Positions 36,966-46,204 of a stretch of DNA of 64,000 nucleotides are shown piece by piece (within the stretch, counting starts at the first letter, position 1; each line of letters starts with the position of its first letter). A model generated the notes under the pieces. That model was not told the origin of the DNA. It did no database searches and was given only the letters and a program-made list of their open reading frames with translations. The DNA lies in the NCBI GenBank assembly GCA_002633315.1, contig NWBN01000007.1, positions 55,883-119,882 on the forward strand, given 5' to 3'. The position numbers and the translations under genes are program-made. Source of the DNA: Bacteroidales bacterium Phil6 (GTDB lineage Bacteria; Bacteroidota; Bacteroidia; Bacteroidales; F082).

Positions 36966-39305
36966 ATGCAGAAAGGGCTTTTTATCATAAGTTTATTGAT
37001 ATCGCTAATATTTTGTCTATCATCCAATAATATATCTGCACAGGAAGCAGAGCCCACATATCAGTCTCTCATCCAATCCGGCGATAAGGAATTCGGCGCA
37101 AAAGAATATATCAAAGCCAAATCTTATTACCAGGAGGCATTACGTCAAAAACCTGACGACGCCACAGCAAAAAACAAACTTAACAAAACACTGCAAATGA
37201 TTCGCCAACAGAATCAGAAAGAAGAGGTGTTTTACGGCTACATCGACACCGCAGATGCCCTTTATGAGAAAGGTGACATGGAAAAGGCTCTTGAGGAATA
37301 CAACAAGGCTTTGTCAATACTTCCAAACGACTCATACGCCTTGGAGAGAAAAGCTGCCATAACAAATATTTTAGAACAGGAAAAAGAAAAAATAGCTACT
37401 TTTAACAATACAATGTCTATTGCCGACAAACTGCTGTCAGAAGAACGCTATGCAGAAGCGACATTGCAATATGAAGCTGCATTGCAATTATATCCCAACA
37501 ACAATAATGCCAGAAACAAGTATGAAGAAGCTAAAAATAAAAAAGAAATATATGACAATCAAGTAGATAACTTTGAAAAACTTGTTGCTGAAGCACAACA
37601 ACTGACATTAAGGAAACGTTACGGCGAGGCTATCTCAAAATATCAAAGCGCTCTTGAAATATTTCCTGAAGATGAAGACACAAAAAATGAAATTGCAAGA
37701 TTAACGGTAGAAAAATCCATATCCGACAGATATAATATTGCCATTGCACAGGCTGACAGTCTTTATCAGGAGAAATCGTACGAGAAGGCTCTTGCCATGT
37801 ACCAACAATCCCAGACCATTATTCCCAACGATGCATATTCCACCGGAATGATCAACCGTATCAACGAGACCCTTAACAGTGATGAATACAAGGCATTGCA
37901 AGATTATCGCATTATAATAGAAGCGGCACAGGGCTTTGAAGCCGCCAACGACCTGAACAACGCATTGGCAAAATACAACGAGGCTCTCGTCGTAAAACCC
38001 AATGACGAATATGCAACAATGAAAATTGAAAGTATAAACACCACATTGGAAAACATAAGAAATCAGGAAGAATTGGATGCGAGATATTTTGCCCTTATCG
38101 ATAAAGGTACCGACTCTGAAAACAACAACGACCTGCAAACAGCATTGTCATTCTATTCTCAAGCCATAGAATTGAAACCCAATGGTGTGGAAGCTCATGA
38201 GAAAAAAGACAATGTAAATAGAAAGATAAAGGCTCAGGAAGCACAATTGGCATTGGAAAAACAACAGTTGGAGGAAAACTACAACAAAGCCATTCAGGAA
38301 GGCGACAAGTATTTTGAAGAAGGCAAATTCAATGATGCCATACTCTCCTATCAACATGCCCTTGAACTGAAATCAAATGAAACATACCCTCAACAAAAAA
38401 TTGCAGATGCCCGGAATCAATTGGCTGCCATTGCATCCGAAGCAGAACGTCAGGAACGTATCAACTACCTGTTAACTACAGCAGATCAGTATTTTACAGA
38501 CAAAGAATATGAAAAGGCCGAAAGTACTTACAGAGAGTTGTTACAGTTAGAGCCTGACAACAGCACTGCTTTAAGTCAAATCAAAGTCATTGAAGATCTT
38601 TATGCAGAAATAGCAAGACAGAAACAGCAAAACTATGATGCTGCAATGCTCTCGGGCAACAATTTCCTGAATGTGAAAAACTATCCTGACGCAATAGAAC
38701 AATTCACCATAGCATTGGAGAACAAACCAGGTGATGAAACTGCCAATCAGCAGCTGATTTTGGCTGAACAACTCAACCAAACAAGATTAAATGCACTTGC
38801 CCAAGAATATCAACAACTCATCTCGAGTGGAGACACTCAGTTTGAAAGCAAAAACTATGATAAAGCCATAGACTTCTATTCAAAAGCCATTGCTCTCAAT
38901 ACCGGTAACAGCTATCCCTCCGACATGATAAAGAAAATCGGACAGATATTGCAAGAAAACAAGTTGGCTGAACTCATCACTTCTCCCGTAACTCTCGATG
39001 TCAACATGGTAAAACGTTTTAACTTTGAGACAGTTGATGTCACAACACGTCGTAACAACTATATCTTTATAAAGGCCAAGAACCTCGGCACTGAAAGTTT
39101 CACCTTATATATATCATACGGTAAGGATGGCTCCAAGAACGGAGGTTTCATGGTGACTGTCCCCAACAATCAGGATATAAACGACTTCATCGTCCGTATC
39201 GGCTCACAGTACAAATGGTTCAGTGAAGACAACAACTGGATAGAGTTTACAGCAGAACACGGCAGTTTGGAACTGACCACCATAGAAATAAGTAAAAGTA
39301 ATTAA
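36966..39305 (+). CDS. Large exported TPR-repeat protein
   Basis: 779 residues. Signal peptide (ISLIFCLSSNNISAQ), then about ten TPR-like helical pairs between residues 30 and 660 (e.g. YIKAKSYYQEALRQKPDD, YEKALAMYQQSQTIIPND, YEKAESTYRELLQLEPDN). A C-terminal beta-rich domain follows (about 670-779; FNFETVDVTTRRNNYIFIKA, IRIGSQYKWFSEDNNWIEF). The repeats are Gln- and Lys-rich and coiled. It probably scaffolds an envelope complex. It lies 51 nt downstream of lolD and may be in the same transcript. Confidence 0.85.
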   Translation: MQKGLFIISLLISLIFCLSSNNISAQEAEPTYQSLIQSGDKEFGAKEYIKAKSYYQEALRQKPDDATAKNKLNKTLQMIRQQNQKEEVFYGYIDTADALYEKGDMEKALEEYNKALSILPNDSYALERKAAITNILEQEKEKIATFNNTMSIADKLLSEERYAEATLQYEAALQLYPNNNNARNKYEEAKNKKEIYDNQVDNFEKLVAEAQQLTLRKRYGEAISKYQSALEIFPEDEDTKNEIARLTVEKSISDRYNIAIAQADSLYQEKSYEKALAMYQQSQTIIPNDAYSTGMINRINETLNSDEYKALQDYRIIIEAAQGFEAANDLNNALAKYNEALVVKPNDEYATMKIESINTTLENIRNQEELDARYFALIDKGTDSENNNDLQTALSFYSQAIELKPNGVEAHEKKDNVNRKIKAQEAQLALEKQQLEENYNKAIQEGDKYFEEGKFNDAILSYQHALELKSNETYPQQKIADARNQLAAIASEAERQERINYLLTTADQYFTDKEYEKAESTYRELLQLEPDNSTALSQIKVIEDLYAEIARQKQQNYDAAMLSGNNFLNVKNYPDAIEQFTIALENKPGDETANQQLILAEQLNQTRLNALAQEYQQLISSGDTQFESKNYDKAIDFYSKAIALNTGNSYPSDMIKKIGQILQENKLAELITSPVTLDVNMVKRFNFETVDVTTRRNNYIFIKAKNLGTESFTLYISYGKDGSKNGGFMVTVPNNQDINDFIVRIGSQYKWFSEDNNWIEFTAEHGSLELTTIEISKSN

Positions 39306-39362
39306 ATTATTTGTTATTTCAATAAATAACATTAATTTTGCGGGCTGAAAAATATCATTCTT

Positions 39363-40643
39363 ATGAGAAGAAGCGACCCACGTTACAATCAATACATTAG
39401 CATTTTAAATGAAGAACTTGTCCCTGCCATGGGATGTACGGAACCTATATGTCTTGCCTATGCGGCAGCGAAATCGAGAGACATATTGGGCGAACTTCCG
39501 GACAGAGTGGAAATACTTGCAAGTGGCAACATAATAAAAAATGTAAAGAGTGTCATTGTTCCGAACACTAACAGAATGAAAGGTATCAAAGCCTCTGTCG
39601 CCGTTGGCATAGTCGCCGGTAATGCAGAAAAAGTGTTAGAGGTCATTTCTGAAGTTACAGACAAACAGAAAGAAGAGGTGCTGTCATTTCTGAAAAACAC
39701 TCCTATTACAGTAAAACATATTGATTGTCAAGAACAGTTGGATGTAACCATCATAGTTTACAAAGGAGAGCACAAAGCCTTGGTAAGAATATCCGGATTC
39801 CATACCAATATTGTTCTCATGAAAAAAGACGACACTGTATTATACGAGTGTGCTACCATCAGCAAACCTGACAAGAAACTCACTGACAGAAGCATACTGT
39901 CGATAGAAGGCATAACAGACTTTGCCGACAGTGTCGATATTGAAGATATCAAATCTTTGCTTGACAATCAGATAAAATGCAACAAAGCCATCTCTGAAGA
40001 AGGGTTGAGAAACGAATGGGGAGCTAATATAGGAAGTATCCTGCTCAAAATGTACGGCGATGATATTAAGATCAGAGCCAAGGCATGGGCAGCCGCCGGC
40101 TCCGATGCAAGGATGAACGGCTGTGAACTGCCTGTAATAATAAACTCCGGCAGTGGCAATCAGGGGCTTACCGCCTCTCTCCCGGTCTTGGCATACGCTG
40201 AAGAATACAATATTGACAAAGAACGGCTGTATCGTGCCTTAGTTGTTTCAAACCTTACTGCCATACACCAGAAGACAAGAATAGGACGTCTCTCGGCTTA
40301 CTGCGGTGCTGTCAGCGCCGGCTGCGCATCGGCATGCGGTATAGCATATCTCCTCGGTGAAGACTTCAATATTATTTCACAAACTTTGTCCAACTCAGTC
40401 GCAATTGTGTCAGGCATCATCTGCGACGGTGCCAAGTCATCATGTGCAGCCAAGATAGCAGCAGCAGTAGATGCAGGATTGACAGGCTACTATATGAGTA
40501 AAAACAACAAATGTTTTGAACCTGGCGACGGTATTGTCGGTTATGATATTGAAGACACCATCAAAAATGTCGGAATGCTCGGCAGTATTGGAATGCGCGA
40601 GACTGATAAGGAAATCATCGAAATAATGACAAAAAACGGATGA
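39363..40643 (+). CDS. L-cysteine desulfidase-like protein (CyuA/YhaM, UPF0597)
   Basis: 426 residues of the L-serine dehydratase-alpha/UPF0597 type. The N-terminal PAMGCTEPICLAYAAAK and the later SAGCASACGIAYLLG and DGAKSSCAAKIAAA carry conserved cysteines expected to hold an Fe-S cluster. GSGNQGLTASLPVLAYA is the family's glycine-rich core. Homologues (CyuA/YhaM) convert L-cysteine to pyruvate, ammonia and sulfide. It is monocistronic with a TAATTTTG-like -7 box about 25 nt upstream. Confidence 0.82.
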   Translation: MRRSDPRYNQYISILNEELVPAMGCTEPICLAYAAAKSRDILGELPDRVEILASGNIIKNVKSVIVPNTNRMKGIKASVAVGIVAGNAEKVLEVISEVTDKQKEEVLSFLKNTPITVKHIDCQEQLDVTIIVYKGEHKALVRISGFHTNIVLMKKDDTVLYECATISKPDKKLTDRSILSIEGITDFADSVDIEDIKSLLDNQIKCNKAISEEGLRNEWGANIGSILLKMYGDDIKIRAKAWAAAGSDARMNGCELPVIINSGSGNQGLTASLPVLAYAEEYNIDKERLYRALVVSNLTAIHQKTRIGRLSAYCGAVSAGCASACGIAYLLGEDFNIISQTLSNSVAIVSGIICDGAKSSCAAKIAAAVDAGLTGYYMSKNNKCFEPGDGIVGYDIEDTIKNVGMLGSIGMRETDKEIIEIMTKNG

Positions 40644-41034
40644 TTGTTTAATTTCCATAGCCTATAAACATAACGCCTGATATTGCAAACCGGATGTTTT
40701 ATCATTTATGTGTCTTTGATTTTCAGTAAAAAAACGACTTTCAAAGAAAACGTTCTTAAAATTCATGATGAAAATGAGCATTCCCTATTCCTGCATAACT
40801 ATGCAATTGTTCATAACTTTTTAAAACTTTTGATAAAATCTATATGATATATTGCATACTTTTGCAAATTAGTAAAAGGTTATACTATAAAACATGATAC
40901 TTATTGAAGATAAGGAAGTCATATTAATCCGGAGCACAGCCGTTTCAAAAGCGATCTGAAAAAACAAATGGAAATGACGATTTGCAACAATTTGTAAATG
41001 ATAATAAGAACCCGTTAGAATAAAAAGGAAAAAA
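40644..41034. other. Intergenic region with promoter and long leader of the Hdr operon
   Basis: Contains TACTTTTG at 40857-40864, a fit to the -7 consensus, leaving an untranslated leader of roughly 165 nt before the first Hdr gene. I could not match the leader to a known riboswitch. An AAAAGGAAAAAA stretch precedes the start codon. Confidence 0.5.
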
Positions 41035-41730
41035 ATGGGAAAATTATACGATAAACTGACACAAGATTACCGTGTTAAAGAAGGCTTAAAAGCCTGCATA
41101 AATTGCGGAACATGTACAGCAATCTGTCCGGCGGCGGAGTTTTATCAATACGATCCTCGGCAGATTGTAGATATTGTACAGAGTAAAGATGATGCAGAAA
41201 TTGAAAAACTGTTGAAAAGCGAAACCATCTGGTATTGCGGCGAATGTATGTCGTGCATAACAAGATGTCCAAGAAAAAATGCGCCGGGATTGGTTATCAT
41301 GGCATTACGCAACCTTTCTTTGGAATTAGGCTTTTTCATCGAGTCCGAGAAAGGAAGACAACAATATGCCATCAATAAATCCCTGTGCGGCAATATATTG
41401 AACTATGGATACTGCATATATCCGAGAACATTTACATCTGCATTGCACCCGGAGGCAGGTAAAATATGGGAATGGCAAGAAAAGCATTTTGAAGATGTTT
41501 ATTCACGTTTAGGTGCAAATCTCGACGGAAACGGCAGAGGCGCTTTAAGAAAGATTCCTCAAGAAGATTTGGATGAGCTTAAACGAATCTTTGATGTGAC
41601 AGGCGCCACCCAAAGACTTGAATCTGTGGAAAAAATATCTATGGAGAAGGCAAAAGAAATGGGACTAACAGAAGAGGAATATTTTATGAAAATATTTACT
41701 CAAACAGAAAAAGACCATCTAAACCATTAA
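41035..41730 (+). CDS. HdrC-like bis(4Fe-4S) subunit
   Basis: 231 residues. Two 4Fe-4S sites: ACINCGTCTAICP (about 19-30) and YCGECMSCITRCP (about 65-76), each C-x2-C-x2-C-x3-C. The C-terminal half is helical and longer than simple HdrC proteins. HdrC passes electrons between the flavin subunit and HdrB. First gene of a five-gene operon after a ~165-nt leader. Could also be named QmoC/HdrC-like; the physiological partner is unknown. Confidence 0.82.
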   Translation: MGKLYDKLTQDYRVKEGLKACINCGTCTAICPAAEFYQYDPRQIVDIVQSKDDAEIEKLLKSETIWYCGECMSCITRCPRKNAPGLVIMALRNLSLELGFFIESEKGRQQYAINKSLCGNILNYGYCIYPRTFTSALHPEAGKIWEWQEKHFEDVYSRLGANLDGNGRGALRKIPQEDLDELKRIFDVTGATQRLESVEKISMEKAKEMGLTEEEYFMKIFTQTEKDHLNH

Positions 41731-41794
41731 CCTCTGCCAACAAAATAAAACAATGTCAGAGTAAAATAACTAATTTAAGTAAAATAACTGCAAC

Positions 41795-42862
41795 ATGATA
41801 TACGAAGGTAAACAAAAAATATGGTCCGATTATCAAAAGGATATTCCCGATGACCATTATTTTTATGTAAGAAGCTGTATTAGACAGAGCATATTCCCTG
41901 CTTCAGAAATGGTATTTTTAGACATTACCAGAAACAAGTTACAAAAAGATTTCTTTGAAACAGAACATCATACTACATGTGGCGGTATTGCATACCACTC
42001 AGACGCCATTCCGCAAGAGACAGCAATGACAATCATTGCCAGACAGTTTGCCCTAATGCACAAATACGGTTATGAGAATTATGTATGCTCATGTATCACC
42101 TCATTCGGATTATATACTGAAACTTTGGAAACTTGGAGAGAATTTCCTGAATTAGAGGCGAAGATAAAGGAAAAATTATGGGAATCCTGCAAATTGGAGT
42201 TTGCAAAGCCAAAATATCTTGCACATGCAAGCGATATTATTTACAAATTCCGCAATCAGATAGCGCAACAGGCAAAATTCAAATTAATAAACAAAAAGAC
42301 AGGCGAACCTCTCAGAGTTGTAGAACATATAGGCTGCCACTACTCTAAAATGTTCCCATCAAAAGGCTTTGGAGGAGCAGAATATCCTTATGTCCTTGCC
42401 GGCATGATTGAAGCCTGGGGAGGTGAAGTAATCGATTATCCGGAACGTCGTCACTGTTGTGGTTTTGGATTCCGTCAATATTTTGTCCAAACCAACAGAG
42501 GTTATTCTCTTTCAAATACACACAAAAAATTCGAATCCATGGAACCTTACAAACCGGATATGATTATAACCAACTGTCCTGGATGCCCTTATTTTCTTGA
42601 CCGTTGGCAATATGTCATCTCTGAAACAGAAGGCAAGACATACGGTCAGGACGGGCACGGAATTCCTGTATTCACTTACGAAGAAGTTGCAGGACTTGTT
42701 CTTGGCTATGACCCTTGGGATCTCGGATTACAGGTTCACCAGGTTGGTGTGGAACCTTTATTAGATAAGATGGGAATCCCATACAATCCTGAAAATAAAT
42801 TCAAAGGATTAAACAATAAAGATCTTGGAAGACCGGAACTTCCATCTTGCGCAAGTCTGTAA
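41795..42862 (+). CDS. HdrB-like CCG-domain subunit
   Basis: 355 residues. The second CCG domain is complete: HIGCHYSK, then RRHCCGFGF, then TNCPGCPYF, the C-x(n)-CC-x(n)-C-x2-C pattern that ligates the noncubane 4Fe-4S clusters of HdrB. The first CCG domain is degenerate (HHTTCGGIAYH and VCSCITSFG), so the disulfide-cleaving site may be altered. HdrB reduces heterodisulfides in methanogens; the substrate in Bacteroidota is not established. Lies 64 nt after the HdrC-like gene. Confidence 0.8.
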   Translation: MIYEGKQKIWSDYQKDIPDDHYFYVRSCIRQSIFPASEMVFLDITRNKLQKDFFETEHHTTCGGIAYHSDAIPQETAMTIIARQFALMHKYGYENYVCSCITSFGLYTETLETWREFPELEAKIKEKLWESCKLEFAKPKYLAHASDIIYKFRNQIAQQAKFKLINKKTGEPLRVVEHIGCHYSKMFPSKGFGGAEYPYVLAGMIEAWGGEVIDYPERRHCCGFGFRQYFVQTNRGYSLSNTHKKFESMEPYKPDMIITNCPGCPYFLDRWQYVISETEGKTYGQDGHGIPVFTYEEVAGLVLGYDPWDLGLQVHQVGVEPLLDKMGIPYNPENKFKGLNNKDLGRPELPSCASL

Positions 42863-42868
42863 GCTCAA

Positions 42869-43936
42869 ATGAAAACAGATTTGTACAAAAACTATATTAA
42901 AAACGCCAATACACATCGTATGAATAACAACGTAATAATCATAGGAGGCGGTCCAAGCGGGTTGGAGGCCTCTGCCCAACTTCACAAAATGGGTTACAAA
43001 GTATTTTTGATTGAAAAAGATTCACAATTAGGAGGACATCTTGCAAAATGGGACAGGCTTTTTCCTGACAGCATCGAAGCAAAATCCATTCTTGAAAACA
43101 TTCTTGAAAACATTAATGGAGTAAAGTATTTCCTTAATACTGAGGTTGAATCCATAACCCTTTTAGATAAAGAGTATAACGTAATACTTTCAAACGGGAC
43201 TACTATTCCTGCAACAGCAATTCTTGTTGCATGCGGCTTTGACCTCTTTCCAGCAGAGAAGAAAGAAGAATATGGCTATGGAATCTATGACCATGTAATT
43301 ACTAATGCAGATTTAGAGAACTGGTTCAAAACAGGATTAGATGACAGAATTGTAAAGAACCCTAAAAGAATTGGTTTTGTACATTGTGTAGGTTCCAGAG
43401 ACGAAAAAGCCGGCAACAGATACTGCTCAAAGGTTTGCTGCGCCACTGCCGTAAAACAGGCGTGCGAAGTAAAAGAAGCATTCCCTGATGCAGAGGTGTT
43501 CTGCTTTTATATGGATTTGAGGATGTTTGGCAAAGGATATGAAGAGCTTTATCTTAAAGCACAGAAAGATTACGGAGTTAGATTTATTAGAGGGAGAGTT
43601 TCTGAAGTAGCAGAAAACATTGACAAACAGTTAGTCATAAAAGCGGAAGATACCCTTAGCGGCAAACCTGTAAAAGTCACGCTTGACTTGCTTGTCCTTA
43701 TGGCCGGAATGAAAAACTGCGTTTCATCTGCCAAGATTGCTAATTTGTTTTCTCTGAAGACAGATGAATATGGATTTTTTACCGGTAAAGACAGCATATA
43801 TAAATTACAGTACAGCAACAAAGAGGGAATTTTCCATGCAGGTGCATGTACAGGACCCAAGACATTGCCGGAATCATTGCATGAAGCAAGAGCTGCGGCA
43901 TTGGCTATCGACAATTACATAAAAAGTTTAGAATAA
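42869..43936 (+). CDS. HdrA/QmoA-like flavoprotein
   Basis: 355 residues, much shorter than methanogen HdrA. The Rossmann FAD motif IIIGGGPSGLEASAQLHKMG (about 22-41) is followed by FLIEKDSQLGGHL and the HdrA/QmoA signature CVGSRDEKAGNRYCSKVCC, which supplies Cys ligands near the flavin. The C-terminal ferredoxin domains of long HdrA are missing, but the adjacent small gene supplies two 4Fe-4S clusters. A start 51 nt downstream is also possible. The stop overlaps the next start (TAATG). Confidence 0.85.
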   Translation: MKTDLYKNYIKNANTHRMNNNVIIIGGGPSGLEASAQLHKMGYKVFLIEKDSQLGGHLAKWDRLFPDSIEAKSILENILENINGVKYFLNTEVESITLLDKEYNVILSNGTTIPATAILVACGFDLFPAEKKEEYGYGIYDHVITNADLENWFKTGLDDRIVKNPKRIGFVHCVGSRDEKAGNRYCSKVCCATAVKQACEVKEAFPDAEVFCFYMDLRMFGKGYEELYLKAQKDYGVRFIRGRVSEVAENIDKQLVIKAEDTLSGKPVKVTLDLLVLMAGMKNCVSSAKIANLFSLKTDEYGFFTGKDSIYKLQYSNKEGIFHAGACTGPKTLPESLHEARAAALAIDNYIKSLE

Positions 43937-44265
43937 TGACAGGTTTTGGATATTCATTGACACCAAGTTCCAGAATCAATCTCGATGATAAGGATAAAGA
44001 GAAATGGAACAAGTTGATCGACCTTGAGCCCGATGTACTTAAATGTATGGCTTGCGGCTCATGTACAGCAAGTTGCACTGCAGGAATTTTCACAAAAACA
44101 AGCTTGCGAAGTGCCATTCTTTATTTGCAGAACGGTCAGGAAAAACAAGCAATGGAATATGTGAAGTCGTGTCTTTTATGCGGAAAATGCTTTATGGTTT
44201 GCCCTAGAGCAATCAACACAAGACATTTATTACTATCTATAAGTAAAATTTACACATTAAAATAA
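43936..44265 (+). CDS. Small HdrC-like ferredoxin
   Basis: 109 residues with two 4Fe-4S sites, CMACGSCTASCT and CLLCGKCFMVCP. It probably replaces the ferredoxin domains absent from the HdrA-like neighbour. It overlaps both neighbouring genes by 1 nt (TAATG on each side), so the genes are tightly coupled. Confidence 0.83.
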   Translation: MTGFGYSLTPSSRINLDDKDKEKWNKLIDLEPDVLKCMACGSCTASCTAGIFTKTSLRSAILYLQNGQEKQAMEYVKSCLLCGKCFMVCPRAINTRHLLLSISKIYTLK

Positions 44266-46103
44266 TGGAAGAAAGAATTGCTGGCGGCTACGACCCTTTC
44301 GTGCTGCCGTTCATGATAGGAATTGTATTTATACTTACATATCTGCTTATAGCACTTATACGGATTATATGTATTATGCCGAAAAGCGACAGAAAGAGAC
44401 TTGGTCTTTCGTTGTTAAAACCTAAAATAATCTATAAAAACATCAAAGATATTTTTGGAGACTGCCTCCTCCATTTGAAGATATTCAAATGTAATCCTCT
44501 TCTTGGATATATGCACGCCAGCATTGCATTTGGATGGTTTATGCTTATTGTCATAGGTCATATTGAGGTAGCACTCTTTACTCCGCAAAGAAACGGCATC
44601 ATCTATTATCCTCTGTTCTACAGATATTTTGTTGCAGAGCAAACCCCGACTCCAAAAGGTTCTTTGTTTTTCTTTTTAATGGATTTTTTCCTTCTAATTG
44701 TCCTAAGCGGCATAGGTCTTGCAATGTTAAAACGCATACGCTCAAGTGCATTAGGAATGAAACGCACCACAAAACCATGCGTTGCAGACCGAATAGCTCT
44801 CTATTGCTTATGGGCAATATTTCCGTTAAGACTTCTTGCCGAGGGATTTACAGCCGAAATCAGTGGTGGAGGATTCCTTACAAAATCGACAAATACCCTT
44901 CTTGCAAACTTCTTTGGAAATGATATAAACGTTCTTCCGATGTGGTGGGCATATTCAATAGTGTTAGGACTCTTTTTCCTTGCGCTCCCATTCAGCCGTT
45001 ACATGCATATTCCAACTGAACCGTTATATATACTTCTAAGAAACGCCGGCATAAAACCATCACATCCTCGTAAAGGAATTGCAGAGGCGGAAATATATTC
45101 CTGCTCCAGTTGCGGCATCTGCTTAGACGCCTGCCCCATGAACACACAAAAGAAAAACATTAAATATTCTTCAGTATATTTCATTCGTTTTCTACGCAAA
45201 AACAATACACAAAAAACAAACGAAATTGCAGATAAATGCCTTATGTGCGGCAAATGCGTGGCTGCCTGTCCTGTCAGCGTTGACTCTTGTGCACTTAAAC
45301 AAAGCCAAAGATCTACAATAACCAACAAATTGCCGTACAATTACAGTTTCCTAAATGATGTTACCATACACAGTGAAACACATATTTCGGACATTAATGC
45401 TCAATCGGGAAGCGACAACAATAATGTACTTTATTTTGCAGGCTGTATGACACATCTTACCCCTGCCATAATCAAATCCATGACAAGCATTTTTGAGACT
45501 GTTAAGGAGAAATATGTTTTTGCCGATAAAGACGGAGGCATTTGCTGTGGCAGACCGCTAATACTTGCAGGAAGGACGGACGCCGCCAAAGAGGTTATTG
45601 AGAAAAACCGTGAACTTGTTCGGAACAGCGGCTGCAAGACCATTGTTCTCTCCTGCCCCATCTGTATGAAAGTTTTTAAGGAAGAATATAATTTACAGGG
45701 AGTTACAATTCTTCACCATACACAGTACATTAACAACCTTATTCTGCAGGGACGTCTTAAACTCAACAAAAGCGAAGAGAGTTTTGTATATCATGATCCT
45801 TGCGAACTTGGCAGAGGCTGCAATATCTACAACGAGCCTCGCAATGTAATATCAGCAATAGGAGAGCTTAAGAAGGCTGATAAAGAGAAAGATAAAAGCA
45901 TTTGTTGCGGAGGAAGTCTTGGCAGTTTAACACTTGATTATGCTGATAGAACACAGATTACACGAGAATCACTACAAGCACTGACAATCGAAAATCCAGA
46001 CAAGATTGTAACTGCCTGTCCGCTTTGTTTGAAAACATTTGGAGACCAATCTGATACACCGGTAATTGACATTGCACAAGCTGTTGCCGATAACATAAAA
46101 TAA
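44265..46103 (+). CDS. HdrE-HdrD-like membrane fusion (NarI/DsrM-type plus CCG)
   Basis: 612 residues. N-terminal five membrane segments (about 12-260) include histidines (YMHASIAFGW, IGHIEVALF, SRYMHIP) suited to heme b ligation, as in NarI/DsrM/HdrE. Two 4Fe-4S sites follow (SSCGICLDACP; CLMCGKCVAACP). Two complete CCG domains come last: AGCMTHLTP/ICCGRPLIL/SCPICMK and HDPCELGRG/ICCGGSLG/ACPLCLK. In methanogens and sulfate reducers the equivalent HdrDE or DsrMK pair links quinone or methanophenazine to disulfide chemistry. Here the two parts are fused and end the operon. Confidence 0.82.
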   Translation: MEERIAGGYDPFVLPFMIGIVFILTYLLIALIRIICIMPKSDRKRLGLSLLKPKIIYKNIKDIFGDCLLHLKIFKCNPLLGYMHASIAFGWFMLIVIGHIEVALFTPQRNGIIYYPLFYRYFVAEQTPTPKGSLFFFLMDFFLLIVLSGIGLAMLKRIRSSALGMKRTTKPCVADRIALYCLWAIFPLRLLAEGFTAEISGGGFLTKSTNTLLANFFGNDINVLPMWWAYSIVLGLFFLALPFSRYMHIPTEPLYILLRNAGIKPSHPRKGIAEAEIYSCSSCGICLDACPMNTQKKNIKYSSVYFIRFLRKNNTQKTNEIADKCLMCGKCVAACPVSVDSCALKQSQRSTITNKLPYNYSFLNDVTIHSETHISDINAQSGSDNNNVLYFAGCMTHLTPAIIKSMTSIFETVKEKYVFADKDGGICCGRPLILAGRTDAAKEVIEKNRELVRNSGCKTIVLSCPICMKVFKEEYNLQGVTILHHTQYINNLILQGRLKLNKSEESFVYHDPCELGRGCNIYNEPRNVISAIGELKKADKEKDKSICCGGSLGSLTLDYADRTQITRESLQALTIENPDKIVTACPLCLKTFGDQSDTPVIDIAQAVADNIK

Positions 46104-46121
46104 TTCTTTTAATAAAAAGTC

Positions 46122-46147
46122 AAAAAGCTTGCTGCTGCAAGCTTTTT
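46122..46147. terminator. Bidirectional terminator between Hdr operon and RSH gene
   Basis: Perfect arms AAAAAGCTTGC and GCAAGCTTTTT around TGCT, U-rich on both strands, between convergent genes. Confidence 0.9.
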
Positions 46148-46204
46148 AATTATTAATGTCCTAAAAAAAGTCGTCCTTGAAATGAATTAACAACAAAAAA
46201 GCAA

